From positions 186,001-250,000 of the forward strand of contig JARUPZ010000037.1 of NCBI GenBank assembly GCA_031213475.1: a stretch of DNA of 64,000 bases. The letters are read 5' to 3'. This document shows, one piece after another, positions 22,285 to 35,691 of the stretch. The first letter of the stretch is position 1, and each line of letters begins with the position of its first letter. Origin of the DNA: Nereocystis luetkeana (Eukaryota; Sar; Phaeophyceae; Laminariales; Laminariaceae). Below the pieces are notes generated by a model. The model ran no database searches. It was not told the origin of the DNA and worked only from the letters and a program-made list of their open reading frames with translations. Position numbers and translations under genes: made by a program.

Positions 22285-22710
22285 TAGGCGGCCTGTGGTC
22301 ACCATCTATCTCCTAGGATAGCGATTGCTTTCTCGCTTCTATCTAGTGTGTCAAACTGCTCCATGTCACATTCGTCTTTTTCCCTCATATCCTCTCCTAA
22401 CACATCCCGTTCCTCCTTATATATTTCACATTCTCCTACTATGTGAGTTCTACTCTATTTTGCCTTTCCACACTGGCACATCGGTGCATCTATTTTCTCC
22501 TCCTCCCGGCTACTGGTATACCTCTTTCTTCTTCTGGCGGAGGGGGGGTCACTCCTCCATAGCATTCGCGCGTTTTGCCTAGCGCAAGCAGCACATGGGA
22601 CAATCGTGGCAGCGGACGGCCAACCCTCGAGCGGCGTGCCCCCCCTGTGAATTGTCGGGGTCGTGTGCGCTCTCACTAGTATGTACCCTTGAGGATAGCG
22701 TGCGCAAAGC
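22285..22710 (-). mobile_element. LINE 3' (C-terminal) fragment with stops
   Basis: On the minus strand a C-Q-C-G-K-A-K piece is followed by H-I-V-G-E-C-E-I-Y-K-E-E-R, then D-E-C-D-M-E-Q-F-D and A-I-A-I-L-G-D-R-W. The Cys/His block followed by the E-C-E-I-Y-K-E-E-R-D-V-L type tail is one I associate with the C terminus of algal non-LTR reverse transcriptases. At least two in-frame stops are present. It is a separate insertion from the LINE ending at 21540. Confidence 0.55.
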
Positions 22711-22984
22711 ATTGGTGCGGGTCATAGAAGAACTACCGAACGGACTGATAGTAGGGGTGGTATTTACCGGCGATGGCTTCAACCCGGCACTGGAATCGCC
22801 GTGAGCATCCTTTGTTTCGTTAACGGGCATACCCCTCTCGAAAGCGACGGGTTGAAACATATTTACACGGCAGCCAGAAACCCAATCGAGCAAACCAAAA
22901 GACACAAAACCAGCGATCGTAAACCGGAAAACGCGGAAGCAGTCCTGCGCCGTCAAGCCGCCCGCCCCTTGGGGAGGAAGCACC

Positions 22985-23205
22985 ACGCATGGGTCACGTG
23001 ATCGATCAAGAGACAGGCCTTCGCTTCAAAGCTTCACCGGTGGGCGCTCAGACTGGTAGAGCACAATATACACCCCCGATGGCAACCGGAGGCAAATAAC
23101 CACCTGTCAGATGCCGCATCAAGGCTACGGTTGAGCGGCGTGCCAGGTGTAGACAATGTGGACTCGTTCCTCGATGACTCCTTTAATAGGACTCCGCAAT
23201 CCCCT
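22985..23205 (+). mobile_element. RNase H remnant of an LTR retrotransposon
   Basis: The plus strand reads K-L-H-R-W-A-L-R-L-V-E-H-N-I, then N-N-H-L-S-D-A-A-S-R-L, matching the end of the RNase H domain of Ty3-type polyproteins (consensus R-W-A-L-x-L ... D-A-L-S-R). A stop lies just upstream in the V-T-x-S segment where V-T-D-H would be expected. Only this fragment is recognisable; no LTR was identified. Confidence 0.55.
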
Positions 23206-23427
23206 GGGAGCGGTGCCTGGCAGCGTCCTGCTCAACGATCTGGGGGCGGATGCAATGGATAGGTCAACAGGGATAAACGCGAAGTTAGCGGCGAGGGGTA
23301 TTTCACCTCAGGGGACTGGGAGCGGTGCCTGGCAGCGTCCTGCTCAACGATCTGGGGGCGGATGCAATGGATAGGTCAACAGGGATAAACGCGAAGTTAG
23401 CGGCGAGGGGTATTTCACCTCAGGGGA
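23204..23427. repeat. Perfect 2 x 112-bp tandem duplication
   Basis: The units 23204-23315 and 23316-23427 appear identical base for base. The duplication is therefore recent, or an assembly artefact. 112 is not a multiple of three. Confidence 0.95.
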
Positions 23428-24124
23428 TATCGCCATCCGTGTCGCAGCCACGGAAAAATCCACCACCGCCGAGGACCTCCGCCCGGGCGCATTAGCGGCG
23501 AGAGGGATGGGCGCCACCGTTGCCGCTACGACGTCTGCAGAACAAAAGCGCCCGATCACCGTGGTACTGCAATGCCGGGGCCGTCATGACCCTATAGCGG
23601 AGCAGGGGCTGGTTATGTGAAGAGCTCGGTCGACCACGGCTGGAGAGAGCTAGACGAAGGATTTCGATTGGTGAAAGGGTAGCTTAGGCGGGGGTGCCGC
23701 AAGGAGCTCCTGAATAATTATTTGCCCAGCGTGGGTGATGGGAAACTCGTATAGAAGGCCAGCCGAACAAGGGCGGGGTTGAGCGGCGATCATAATATAG
23801 CGTGGAATTAACGTCTTCATTGTCTAGACGGCGTGCGTTCTGTTGCTCAAATACCAACCCCGCCTGCTTCCGGTGTTGGGAAAAGCGACGTACACGATAG
23901 AGACAGTCGGACCGGAAACCAGCAGGGTGAGGTTAGCGTCGGGGATGAGGAGCGCGCTCGCCATTGGCACGACAAACGGCAAGCCATGAGGGGGTGTGGA
24001 ATATTTAGAGCGTGGAGACGGGAACCTAAAGGACGCGACTCACCGCACACCTCTCTGGGGAGTATATTTGACAAGAACGTAATATTTTTCCTGACACAAG
24101 AGATTAGAGGGTGGGAAGTCGATT

Positions 24125-24610
24125 ATGATGACGACCACATTATTTAATCACCCGGACGCGATCATGGACGAGAAATCCCTCGATAAAACGTACAGGCTGC
24201 ATCCGCTTGATGCGGGCAAGATCAATCGTGAAGACAAGCCGAGTTTCGCAGAGGACAGGAGGCTTACTATGGGACGAGAACACTACAGATTTCCACTAAC
24301 GGTCAGCAGAGGACGACAAACAGCCAAGAAACTGGTCGGATTCGTGCTACTGGCGGACAAGGTCCATGGCCGGCCGTGCCGGGGAAAAGGATCGACCGAA
24401 GGTAGGGATGAGATTTTCGGGATTTTAGCGCAGCTGCAAGAAACGCTGCGGATGACGAGGTCTAGAGCGAGATCTGCGAGGATCGGGCCGCACGCGCAGG
24501 TAGGTGCAAAAATACCTCCCCCGGCACAGTTGGCCCCATCGAAGCACCATTGCCGGGGCCGGTACCGCCTACGCCAACGGCGCCACCACTGCACAGGCCG
24601 TCAGCCCAGC
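24125..24610 (+). CDS. Unrecognised open frame left of the satellite array
   Basis: An open frame from ATG at 24125 runs into the triplet tract of the satellite. The first 160 or so codons are charged and basic, with no recognisable motif; another frame at 24510-24610 is Pro-rich. It could be a gag-like remnant or chance. The annotated end is the point where unique sequence stops. Confidence 0.2.
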
Positions 24611-24634
24611 CGGGGTAGTACTACAGTATTCCGA

Positions 24635-24750
24635 CTACTACCACTACTACTCCTACTACTACTACTTATACTACTTATACTACTTATACTACTATTACTT
24701 ATAATACTACTGCTACTACTACTACTACTACTACTACTGCTACTACGACT
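24635..24750. repeat. Expanded CTA/CTT triplet tract at the left edge of the satellite
   Basis: About 115 bp of TAC/TAT triplets, the longest such tract of the array. Other units have 10-50 bp. Confidence 0.85.
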
Positions 24751-25302
24751 TCATACTGCTACAGAAAATATATTCTTGCTCAAGCCCAGCGAACGATCAC
24801 ATATCCATATGGACATGGCCATCCACCACAATCCCGACACGGGATGACGGGGCCAGCCCTGGTGGTGCTATTCCTTTTTAGCTCCACCCAACGATCACAT
24901 GGCCACCCAGCACCACTACCTACATACCAGTTGGGCCTCCTGCAAACAACCACACTCCTCCCCCTTCGTACCTGCTCTGCATGTAGACACTCACACACAT
25001 ATCCTTGGCCCGGTGACCCCAACCTCACAATAGAAACATCCCCAGGTTTCGTACTCTACCCCTGTAGACCTGGCAAGTTGGATCAGGATATTTGTCGACG
25101 GGTAAATAGCTTTGGAACGCTTGCTGCCGGAATTACAACGCATACTTTTAGATATCGAACGACCACCGCGCATTCAGGAATGTCGATCTAACAGGAGGTA
25201 GACGGTGTTGCTCCTTCCCGCTAGAATCGTTATACCCATGCTTACACTGACTGCTGCTACTACAGTACTACTACTCCTACGACTGCATACTGCTACTAAA
25301 AT

Positions 25303-25310
25303 ATAGATAT

Positions 25311-25342
<32 letters not shown>
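25303..25342. repeat. AT microsatellite inside a satellite unit
   Basis: ATAGATATAG followed by pure AT, replacing the AAAAATATTTT-like spacer that other units have at this place. Confidence 0.9.
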
Positions 25343-25345
<3 letters not shown>

Positions 25346-28300
25346 CTCAAGCCCAGCGAACGATCACATACATACATGGGCATGGCCACGAATCACCATC
25401 TCGAAACGGGGCCACGTAGCCAACCCTGGTGGTGCTATTCCATTTTTCGCTCAACCCAACGATCACATGGCCACCCAGCACCACTACCTCCATACCAGTT
25501 GGGCCTCCTACAAACAACCACGCTCCTCCTCCTTCGTACCTACGCAGTATGTGTAAACACTTACACACACACATATTCTTGGCCTGGTGACCATAATCTC
25601 ACAATGGAAACATCCTCGGGTTTTGTAATCTACCCCTGTGGACCTGGGAAGTTGGATCGGATTTTTGCCGACGGGTAAATACCGTTGGTGTCCTTTCTGC
25701 TTGAGTCACACCGCACATTGTTCGATATCAAACGACCACAGCGCATTCAGGAATGTAGATCTTACCGTGGGATAGACGATGATGCTGCTTCCTGCTGGAA
25801 TCGTTCTACCCATGCTTACAGCAAACTGACTGTTTCTACTATTATACTGCAGTACTACTGCCAGTACTGCGACTGCATGCTGCTACTCGAAAATATGATT
25901 GCTCAAGCCCAGCGAACGATCAGATCCAGACATCGGGATGGCCACCCATCGCCATCTCGATACGGGACCACGTGGCCAGCCCTGGTGGTGCTATTGCTAT
26001 TGTGCTCAACCCAACGATCATATTGTCACCCATCACCGCTACCTCCATACCAGTTGATTCTCCGACAAACAACCACACTCCTCCCCCTTCGTACGTGCGC
26101 AGTATGTAGACACTCACACACAACTATACTTGGCCCGGTGACCCAAAACTCACAATGGAAACATCCCCAGGTTTCGTACTCTGCCCCTGTAGACCTGGGA
26201 AATTGGATCAGGATATTCAGCGACGGGTGAAGCCCGTTCAGACGCTTGCTGCTGGAATCACACCGCACATTTTGATATATCGAACGACCACTGCGCATTC
26301 TGGAGTGTGGATCTTACAGGGGGTGGACGATGTTGCTTCTTCCTGCTGGAATCGTTCTACCCATGCTTACAGCACACTATCTGCCGCCACTACAGTTACA
26401 GTGCTACTACAACTACGACTGCATACTGCTACTCAATGATTTTGGTCTAGCCCAGTGAACGATCACATACATACATGGACATAGCCACCCACCACCATCT
26501 CGATACGGGACCACGTGGCCAGCCCTGGTGGGGTGATTCCTTTTTAGCTCAACCCAACGATCACATAGCCACCACGCAGCACTACCTCCATACCAGTTGG
26601 GCCTCCTACAAACAACCACACTCCTCCTCCTTCGTACCTGGGCAGTATGTAGACACTCACACACAACTCTACTTGGCCCGGTGACCCCAAACTCACAATG
26701 GAAACATCCCCAGGTTTCGTGCTCTACCCCTGTGGACCTGGGAAGTTGGATCAGGATTTTTGGCGACCGGTAAAAACCGTTGGAAGGCTAACTGCTGAAC
26801 TCACACCACAAAATTTGAAGTATCGAACGACGACCGCGCATTCTGGAGTGTGGATCTTACAGGGGGTAGATGATGTTGCTGCTTCCTGCTGGAATCGTTA
26901 TACCCATGCTTACAGCAAACTGACTGCTGCTACTCGAGTACTGCTGCTACTATATTACTGCGACTGCATACTGCTACTGAAAAATATTTTAACTCAAGCC
27001 CAGCGGACGATCACATACATACCTGGGCATGGCCACCCACCACCATCTCGACACGGGACCAATTGGCCAGCCCTGGTGGTGCTATTCCTTATTTGCTCAA
27101 CCCAACGATCACATAGCCACCCAGCACCACTACCTCCATACCAGTTGGGTCTCTAAAAAACAACCACACCCCTCCCCCTTCGTACCTGGGCAGTATGTAG
27201 ACACGCACACGCATATATTCTAGGCCAGGTGATCATAATCTCACAATGGAAACATTCTCAGGTTTCGTACTCTACCCCTGTAGACCTGGGATATAGGATC
27301 ATGATTTTTGAGGACGGGTACATACCGTTGGAAGGCTTGCCGCTAAAATCACACCGCACATTGTTACCTGGTATATATCGAACGACCACCGCGCATTCTG
27401 AAATGTGGATCTTACAGGGGGTAGAAGATGTTGCAGCTACATTCTGGACTCGTTATACCCATTTTTAAAGCACACTGACTACTGCTACTACAGTACTACT
27501 ACTACTACTACTGCATACTGCCACTGAAAAACAGTCTCACTCAAGCCCAGCCAACGATCACATACATACATGGACGTAGCCACCCACCACCATCTTGATA
27601 CGGGATCCATTGGCCAGCCCTGGTGGTGCTATTCCTTTTTCGACCAACCCACAACGACCACATGGCCAGCCATCACAGCTACCTCTATCCCAGTTGGGTC
27701 TCCGACAAACAACCACACTCCTCCCCCTTCGTGTCTGCGCAGTGTGTAGACACTCACACATATTCCTGGCCCGGTAACATTCCCAGGTTTCTTACTCTAC
27801 CCCTCTAAGCGTGGGAAATTGGATCAGGGTATTTAGCGACGGGTAAAACCCGTTCGGACGCTTGCTGCTGGAATCACACCGCACATTTTGAGATATCGGA
27901 CGACCAGTTCTGGAATGAGGATCTTACAGGGGGTAGAAAACGGTGCTGCTTCCTGCTGGAATCGTTATACCCTGCTTACAGCACACTGACTGCTGCTACT
28001 ACAGTACTACTACTAATACGACTGCATACTGCTACTCCATGACTTTGGTCAAGCCCAGCGAACGATCACGTACATACATGGAAATGGCCACCCATCACCA
28101 TCTCGATACGGGACCACGTGGCCAGCCCAGGTGGTGCTATTACTTTTTTCTGAACCCAACGATCACATAGCCACCCGTCACCGCTACCTCCATCCCAGTT
28201 GGGTCTCCGACTAACAACCACACTCCTCCCCCTTCGTACCTGCGCAGTATGTAGACACTCACACATACCTGTACACATTATGTCATGTGTTCTTGGGCCG

Positions 28301-31300
28301 GTGACCCCAAACTCACAATGGAAACATCCCCAGGTTTCGTACTCTATCCCTGTAGACCTGGAAAATTGGATCAGGATTATTGGCGACGGGAAAATATCGT
28401 TCGGACGCTTGCTGCTGGAACTACACCGCACATTTTGAGATATCGAACGACCACCGCGCATTCTGGAACGTGGATCTTACAGGGGATGGACGATGTTGCT
28501 GCCTCATGCTGAAATCGTTGTACCCATGCTTACAGCGAATTGAGTGCTGCTACTACAGTACTACTACTACGACTGCATATTGCTACTAAAAAATATTTGT
28601 CTCAAGCCCAGCGAACGATCACATACATACATTGGCATGGCCACCCACCACCATTTCGATATGCGACCACGTGCCCAGCCCTGGTGGTGCTATTCCTTTT
28701 TTGCTCAACCCAACGATCATATGGCCACCACGCAGCACTACCTCCATACCAGTTGGACCTCTTACAAACAACCACACTCCTCCCCCTTCGTACCTGCGCA
28801 GTATGAAGACACTCACACACGTAATATATATTCTTGATCCGGTGACCATAATCTCACTATGAAAACATGTTAAGGTTTCGTACTCTACCCCTGTGGACCA
28901 GGGAAGTTGGATCAGGATTTTTTTGTCGACGGGTAAATACCGTTAAGGCCCTTCCTGCTTGAATCACACCGCACATTTTGAGATATCGAACGACCACCGC
29001 GCATTCTGGAATGTGGATCTTACAGGGGGTAGACGATGTTGCTGCTTCCTGCTGGAATCGTTGTAGTACCTATCCATGCTTACAGCGAACTGACTGCTGC
29101 TACTACAGTACTACTACTACTACTACGACTTCATACTCCTACTAAAAAATATTTTTCCCCCAAGCCCAGCACAAGATAACATACATACATGGGCATGGCC
29201 ACCCACCACCATCTCGATACGGGACCACGTGGCCAGCCCTGGTGGTGCTATTCCTTTTTCATCAACCCAACGATCACATGGCCACCCAGCACCGCTACCT
29301 CCATCCCAGTTGGATCGCTAAAAAACAACCACACCCCTCCCCCTTCGTACCTGCGCAGTGTGTAGACACTCACACATATTCCTAGCCCGATGACCCCAAA
29401 CTCACGATGGAAACATTCCCAGGTTTCGTACTTTACCCCTGTAGACTTGGGAGTTTGGATCAAGATATTCAGCGACGGGTAAATACCGTTTGTCCGCTTG
29501 TTGTTGGAATCACACCGCACAGTTTCAGATATCGAACGACCACCACGCATTCTGGAATGTGGATCTTACAGGGGGAAGACGATGTTGCTGCTGCCTGCTG
29601 GAATCATCGTACCGATGCTTACAGCACACTGACCACTGCTACTATCCCGTCTGCGTAAATCATACCGCACATTGTTAGATATCGAACGACCACCGCGAAT
29701 TCTGGAATGTGGATCTTCCCGGGGGTAGACGACGTTGCTGCTTCCTGCTGGAATCGGTTTACCCATGCTTACAGCACACTGACTGCTGTGCTACAATACT
29801 ACAGTAGTAGTCCTACTACGACTGCATACTGCTACAGAAAATATTTTCACTCAGGCCGAGCGAACGATCACATAAATACATGGGTATGGCCACCCACCAC
29901 CATCTCGATACGGGACCACGTGACCAGCCCTGGTGTGGTGCTATTACTTTTTTGCTCAACCCATCGATCACATGGCCACCCATCACCACTACCTCCATAC
30001 CAGTTGGGCCTCCTACAAATAACCACACCCCTCCCCCTTCGCACCTGCGCAGTATGTGGACACTCACACACATTATACTTGGCCCGGTGACCATACTCTT
30101 ACTATGGAAACATCCTTGGGATTCGTACTCTACCCCTGTGGGCCTGGGAAGTGGGATCAGGATTTTTGGCGACGGCTAAATACCGTTGTGATCTTTTCTG
30201 CTTGAATCACACCGCACATTGTTATACACCAGGGTATCGAACGACCACGGCGCATTCTGGAATGTGGATTTTACAATGTGGATTTACAGGGGGTAGAAAA
30301 TGTTGCGGCTTCCTGCTGGGATCGTTATACCCATGCTACAGCAAATTGACTGCTGCTGCTATACTACTACTACTACTACTTCCACTACTACTACTACTAC
30401 TACTACGACTGCAGACTGCAGACTGCTACGAAAAGATATTTTTGCAGAAGCCCAGCGAATGATCACATTCATACTTTGGCACGGCCACCCACCACCATCT
30501 CGATACGGGACCACGTGGCCAGCTCTGGTGGTGCTATTACTCTTTTGCTCAACCCATCGATCATATGGCCACCCATCACCACTACCTCCATACCAGTTGG
30601 GCCTCTTACAAACAACCACACTCCCCCCCCGTCGTACCTGCGCGTTACGTAGACACTCACACACATAATATATATTCTTGACCCGGTGACCATAATCTCA
30701 AAATGGAAACATCCCCAGGTTTCGTACTCTACACCTGTAGACCTAGGATATTGGATCAGGAGTTTTGGGCGACCGGTATATACCGTTAGGACGCTTGCTG
30801 CTGAAATCACACCGCACATGTTTAGATACCGAACGACCACCGCGCAATCTGAAGTGTGGATCTCACAGGGGGTAGACGATGTTGCTCTTTATTGCTGGGA
30901 TCGTTAAACCCATGCTTACAGCACACTGACTGCTTCTATCAAACACTACTACTCCTACGACTGCAAACTGCTACTCAAACATGTTTTGACTCCAGCCCAG
31001 CGAACGATCACATACATACATGGGCATGGCCACCCAACACCATCTCCATACGGGACCACGCGGCCAGCCCAGGGGTTGTTATTCATTTTTTGCTCAACCC
31101 AACGATCACATGGTCACCCATCACCGCTACCTCCATCCAAGTTGGGCCTCCTACAAACAAGCACACTCCTCCCCCTTCGTATCTGCGCAGTATGCAGAAG
31201 CTCACACATTTGTTCTAGGGCCGGTGGCCCCAATCTCAAAATGGAAACATCCCCAGGTTCCGTACTTTACCCCTGTAGACCTGAGATATTGGATCAAGAT

Positions 31301-33682
31301 TTTTGGCAATGGGTAAATAAATACCGTTTGGGCACTTGCTGCTTGAATCACACCGCACATGTTTAGATATCGAACGACCACCCCACATTCTGAAATAAAT
31401 GTAGATCTTACAGGAGGTAGACGATGTTGCTCTTTCTTGCCGGAATCGTTATACCCATGCTTACAGCACACTGATTACTTCCATCATACAGTATACTAAA
31501 TACTACTAGTACGACTTTGTCTCGAGCTCAGCGAACGATTACTTACATACATACATGGGCATGGCCACCCAACACCATCTCGATACGGGACCACGTGGCC
31601 AGCCCTGGTGGTGCTATTCCTTTTTTGCCTCAACCCAACGATCATATGGCCACCCAGCACCGCTACCTCCATCCCAGTTGGGCCTCCTACAAATAACCAC
31701 ACTCCTCTCCCTTCGCACCCGCGCAGTGTGCAGACACTCATACATATTCCTGGCCCGGTGACCCCAAACTCACAATGAAAACATCCCCAGGTTTCGTACT
31801 TTGCCCCTGTAGACTTGGGAGTTTGGATCAAGATATTTGGCAACGGGTAAATACCGTTTGTCCGCTTTTGCTGTTGGAATCACACCGCACATTATTAGAT
31901 ATCGAACGACCACCGCGAATTCTGGAATGTGGATCTTGCAGGGGGGAAACGATGTTGCTGCTGCCTGCTGGAATCGGTATACCCACGCTTACCGCACACT
32001 AATTGCTGTTACTATACAGTATTACTACTATACGACGACGGCATACTGTGCTACAGAAAATATTTTCACTCAGGCCCAGCGAACGATCACATACATACAT
32101 GGGCATGGCCACCCACCACCACCATCTCGATACGGGACCACGTGACCAGCCATGGTGGTGCTATTACTTTTTTGCTCAACCCATCAATCACATGGCCACC
32201 CATCACCACTACCTCCATACCAGTTGGGCCTCCTACAAACAACCACACCCCTCCCCCTTCGCACCTGCGCAGTATATAGACACTCACACACATCTATACT
32301 TGGCCCGGTGACCACGCTCTCACAATGGAAACATTCTTAGGGTTCGTACTCTACCCCTGTGGACCTGGAAAGTGGGATCAGGATTTTTGGCGACGGCTAA
32401 ATAAATGCCGTTGTGGGCCTTTCTGCTTGAATCACACCACACACTGTTATATATCGAACGAACACCGCGCATTCTGGAATGTGGATCTTACAGGGGGTAC
32501 GAAATGTTTCTGCTTCCTGCTGGGATCGTTATACCCATGCCACAGCAAATTGACTGCTGCTACGACTGCAGACTGCCACGCAAAAATATATTGGCTCAAG
32601 CACAGCGAACGATCGACCTCATACATTAGCATGGCCACCCACCACCATCTTGATATGGAACCACGTGCCTAGCCCAGGTGGTGCTATTCCATTTTTTTAC
32701 CAACTCACAACGATCACATTGCCACCCATCCCCGCTACCTCCATCCGAGTTGGGTCGCCTACAAACACCCACACTCCTCCCCCTTCGGGCCTGCGCGTTA
32801 TGTAGACACTCACTCCCAGACTGCTAAACCTACTCCATATTCTTGGGCCGGTGACCCCAAACTGACAATGAAAACATCCCCAGGTTTCGTACTCGACCCC
32901 GGTAGACATGGGAAATCGGATCAGGATATTTGGCGACGGGTGAAGCCCGTTCGGACGCTTGCTGCTGAAATCACACCTCACATTTTGAGAGATCGAACGG
33001 CCACCGCGCAATCTGGAATGTGGATCTTACAGGGGGTAGAAAACGTTGCTGCTTCCATGCTTACAGCACACTGGCTGCTACTACAGTGCTACTGCTACTA
33101 CTACTACTACCACTCCTACTACGACTGCAAGCTGCTACTCGAAAGTATGTTTACTCAAGCCCAGCGAACGATCACTTTCATACATTGACATGGCAACCCA
33201 CCACCATCTCGACATAGGACCACGTGGCCAGCCCTTGTGGTGTTATTCCATTTTTGCTCAACCCAACAATCACATGGCCACTCATCACCACTACCTCCAT
33301 ACAAGTTGGGCCTCCTACAAACAACCACGCTCCTCCCCCATCGTACCTGCGCAGTATGTAGACACTCAAACATACACATGTGTTCTTGGGCCGGTGACCC
33401 CAAACTCACAATGGAAACATTCCCAGGTTTTGCACCCTACCCCAGTAGACCTGGGATATTTGATCAGGATATTTGGCGACGGGTAAATACCGTTTGGACG
33501 CTTGCTGCTAAAATCACACCGCACATTTTTAGATATCGAACGACCACCACGCATTCTGGAACGTGAATCTTACAGTGGGTGGACGATGTTGCTGCTTCCT
33601 GCTGGAATATTGATATCATGCTTACAGCACACTGGCTGCTGCTACTACAGTGCTACTACAGTGCTACTACTACTACTACCCC

Positions 33683-33791
33683 TATTACGGGGGACCATAG
33701 TTAATAGGACCAAATTTCGTTAGTAAAACTGGTTAAATGTACAGGTTTTTATCTACACCATAGGTCCTGTTAACTATGGTCCCCCGTAATA
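33683..33791. mobile_element. 109-bp MITE, copy 3, inserted in the satellite
   Basis: Same ends and length as the copies at 19317 and 19665. It lies between CTACTACTACCCC and CTACGACTGC, so it landed in the triplet tract of a monomer. A truncated monomer follows. Confidence 0.85.
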
Positions 33792-35654
33792 CTACGACTG
33801 CAGACTGCTACTAAATGAGCTGCTGAAATCACCTCGCACATTGTTAGATATCGAACGACCACCATGTTGTTCCTTCTTCCTGGAATCGTTATACCCATGC
33901 TTACAGCACACTGACTGCTTCTATCATTCAGTGCTACTACTGCATACTGCGACAGAAAAATATTTTCACTCCGGCCCAGCGAACAATCACATACATACAT
34001 GGCAATGGCCACCCACCACCATCTCGATACGGGACCAATTGGCCAGCCCTGGTGGTGCTATTCCGTTTTTCTCAGGCCACCCATCACCGCTACCTCTATC
34101 CCAGTTGGGTCTCCTACGAACAACCACACTCCTCCCCCTTCGCACCTGCGCAGTATGTAGACATTCACACACATTTTCTTGGCCCGGTGACCATACTCTC
34201 ACAATGAAAACATCCTCAGGATTCGTACTCTACCCCTGTGGACCTGGGAAGTTGGATTAGGAATTTTCGCGATCCATTCTGCTTGAATCACACCGCACAT
34301 TGTTAGTTATCGAACGACAACCGCGCATTCTGGAAGGTGGATCTTACAGGGGGTAGAAAATGTTGCTGTTTCCTGCTGAAATCGTTATACCCATGCTTAC
34401 AGCAAATTGAGTGCTGCTACTACAGTACTACGACCATATTACCACTACGACTGCAGACTGCTACGAAAAGATAATTTTGCTCAAGCCCGTCGAACGATCA
34501 CATTCTTCATACATTGGCATGGCCACCCACCACCATCTTGATATGGGACCACGTGCCCAGCCCAGGTGGTGTTATTCCTTTTTTGACCAACCCAACGATC
34601 ACATGGCCACCCATCACAGCTACCTCCATCCCAGTTGGGTCTCCTACAAACAACCACACTCCTCCCCCTTCGTACCTGCGCGGTATGTAGACACTCACAC
34701 ATAATCTTGAGCCGGTGACCAAAATCTCAAAATGAAAACATCCCCAAGTTTCGTACTCGACCCCGGTAGACATGGGAAATCGGATCCGGATATTTATCGA
34801 CGGGTGAAGCCCGTTCGGACGCTTGCTGCTGGAATCACACCGCACATTTCGAGATATCGAACGACCACTGCGCATTCTGGAATGTGGATCTTACAGGGGG
34901 TAGACGATGCTGCTGCTTCCTGCTGGAATCATGATACCCATGCTTGTAGCAAATTGACTGCTGCTATTACAGTACTACTACCACTACTACTACGACTGCA
35001 AACTGCTACTCGAAAATATGTTTACTCAAGCCCAGCGAACGATTAAATTCATACATTGGCATGGCCACCCACCACCATCTCGACATGGGACCACGTGGCC
35101 AGCCCTGGTGGTGCTATTCCTTCTTTGCTCAACCCAAGGATCACATGGCCACCCATCACCACTACCTCCATACAAGTTGGGCCTCCTACAAACAACCACA
35201 CTCCTCCCCCTTCGCACCTGCGCAGTAGGTATAGACACTCACACATATACTTGGGCCGGTGACCCCAAACTCACTATGGAAACATCCTCAGGTTTCATAC
35301 TCTACCCCTGTAGACCTGGGATATTGGATCAGGATATTTGGCGACGGGTAATTACCGTTCGGTCGCTTGCTGCTGGAATTACACCGCACATTTTGAGATA
35401 TCGAACGACCACCGCGCATTCTGGAGTGTGGATTTTACAGGGGGTAGACGACGTTGCTGCTTCCTGCTGAAATCGTTATACCCATGCCTACAGCACACTG
35501 ATTGCTGCTACTACAGTACTACTACTTCTACGACTCTGGCACCAGGCGAGGAGTACCCGCGACCGCTTTCCCCCATGGTACACCGGGCAGCGGAAGTGTT
35601 TTGCAGGGCTCCCCAAAGGATACAACTGCAATTGGAGGACGCGTAACTTGGACC

Positions 35655-35691
35655 CAACGGGGGCGGGGGGGGCGGGGGGGGCGGGGTGTAC
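35655..35691. repeat. G-rich tract at the outer end of repeat R2 copy 1
   Basis: GGGGGCGGGGGGGGCGG-type sequence next to the first R2 copy. Similar C-rich tracts border the other copies. Confidence 0.85.

Larger units (their letters stand above)
24610..35540. repeat. Satellite array, about 545-bp monomer, about 19-20 units
   Basis: Head-to-tail units recognised by the anchor CAAGCCCAGCGAACGATCAC at about 24778, 25346, 25902, 26447, 26993, 27540, 28050, 28601, 29159, 29850, 30445, 30990, 31521, 32069, 32594, 33153, 33969, 34480 and 35024. Spacings are mostly 510-568 bp; the two longest (691 and 816) contain truncated extra units at about 29645-29800 and 33795-33955, the latter next to a MITE. 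Each unit has a fixed order: anchor, GCCACCCACCACCATCTCGA, ACCACACTCCTCCCCCTTCG, GGAAACATCCCCAGG, TATCGAACGACCACCGCGCA, and an ACTGACTGCTGC block leading into a CTA triplet tract. The array begins and ends inside such a triplet tract. Monomers differ by substitutions and small indels. Frames are open in many units on both strands but shift between units, so I do not call proteins. Confidence 0.95.

Noticed and set aside
24610-35540. CRISPR-like array
   Set aside because: Units are 545 bp with no short direct-repeat/unique-spacer alternation, in a eukaryotic context.
24844-35646. Dozens of 60-150-codon frames in the satellite
   Set aside because: Units are not a multiple of three and frames break at each unit; treated as repeat by-products.
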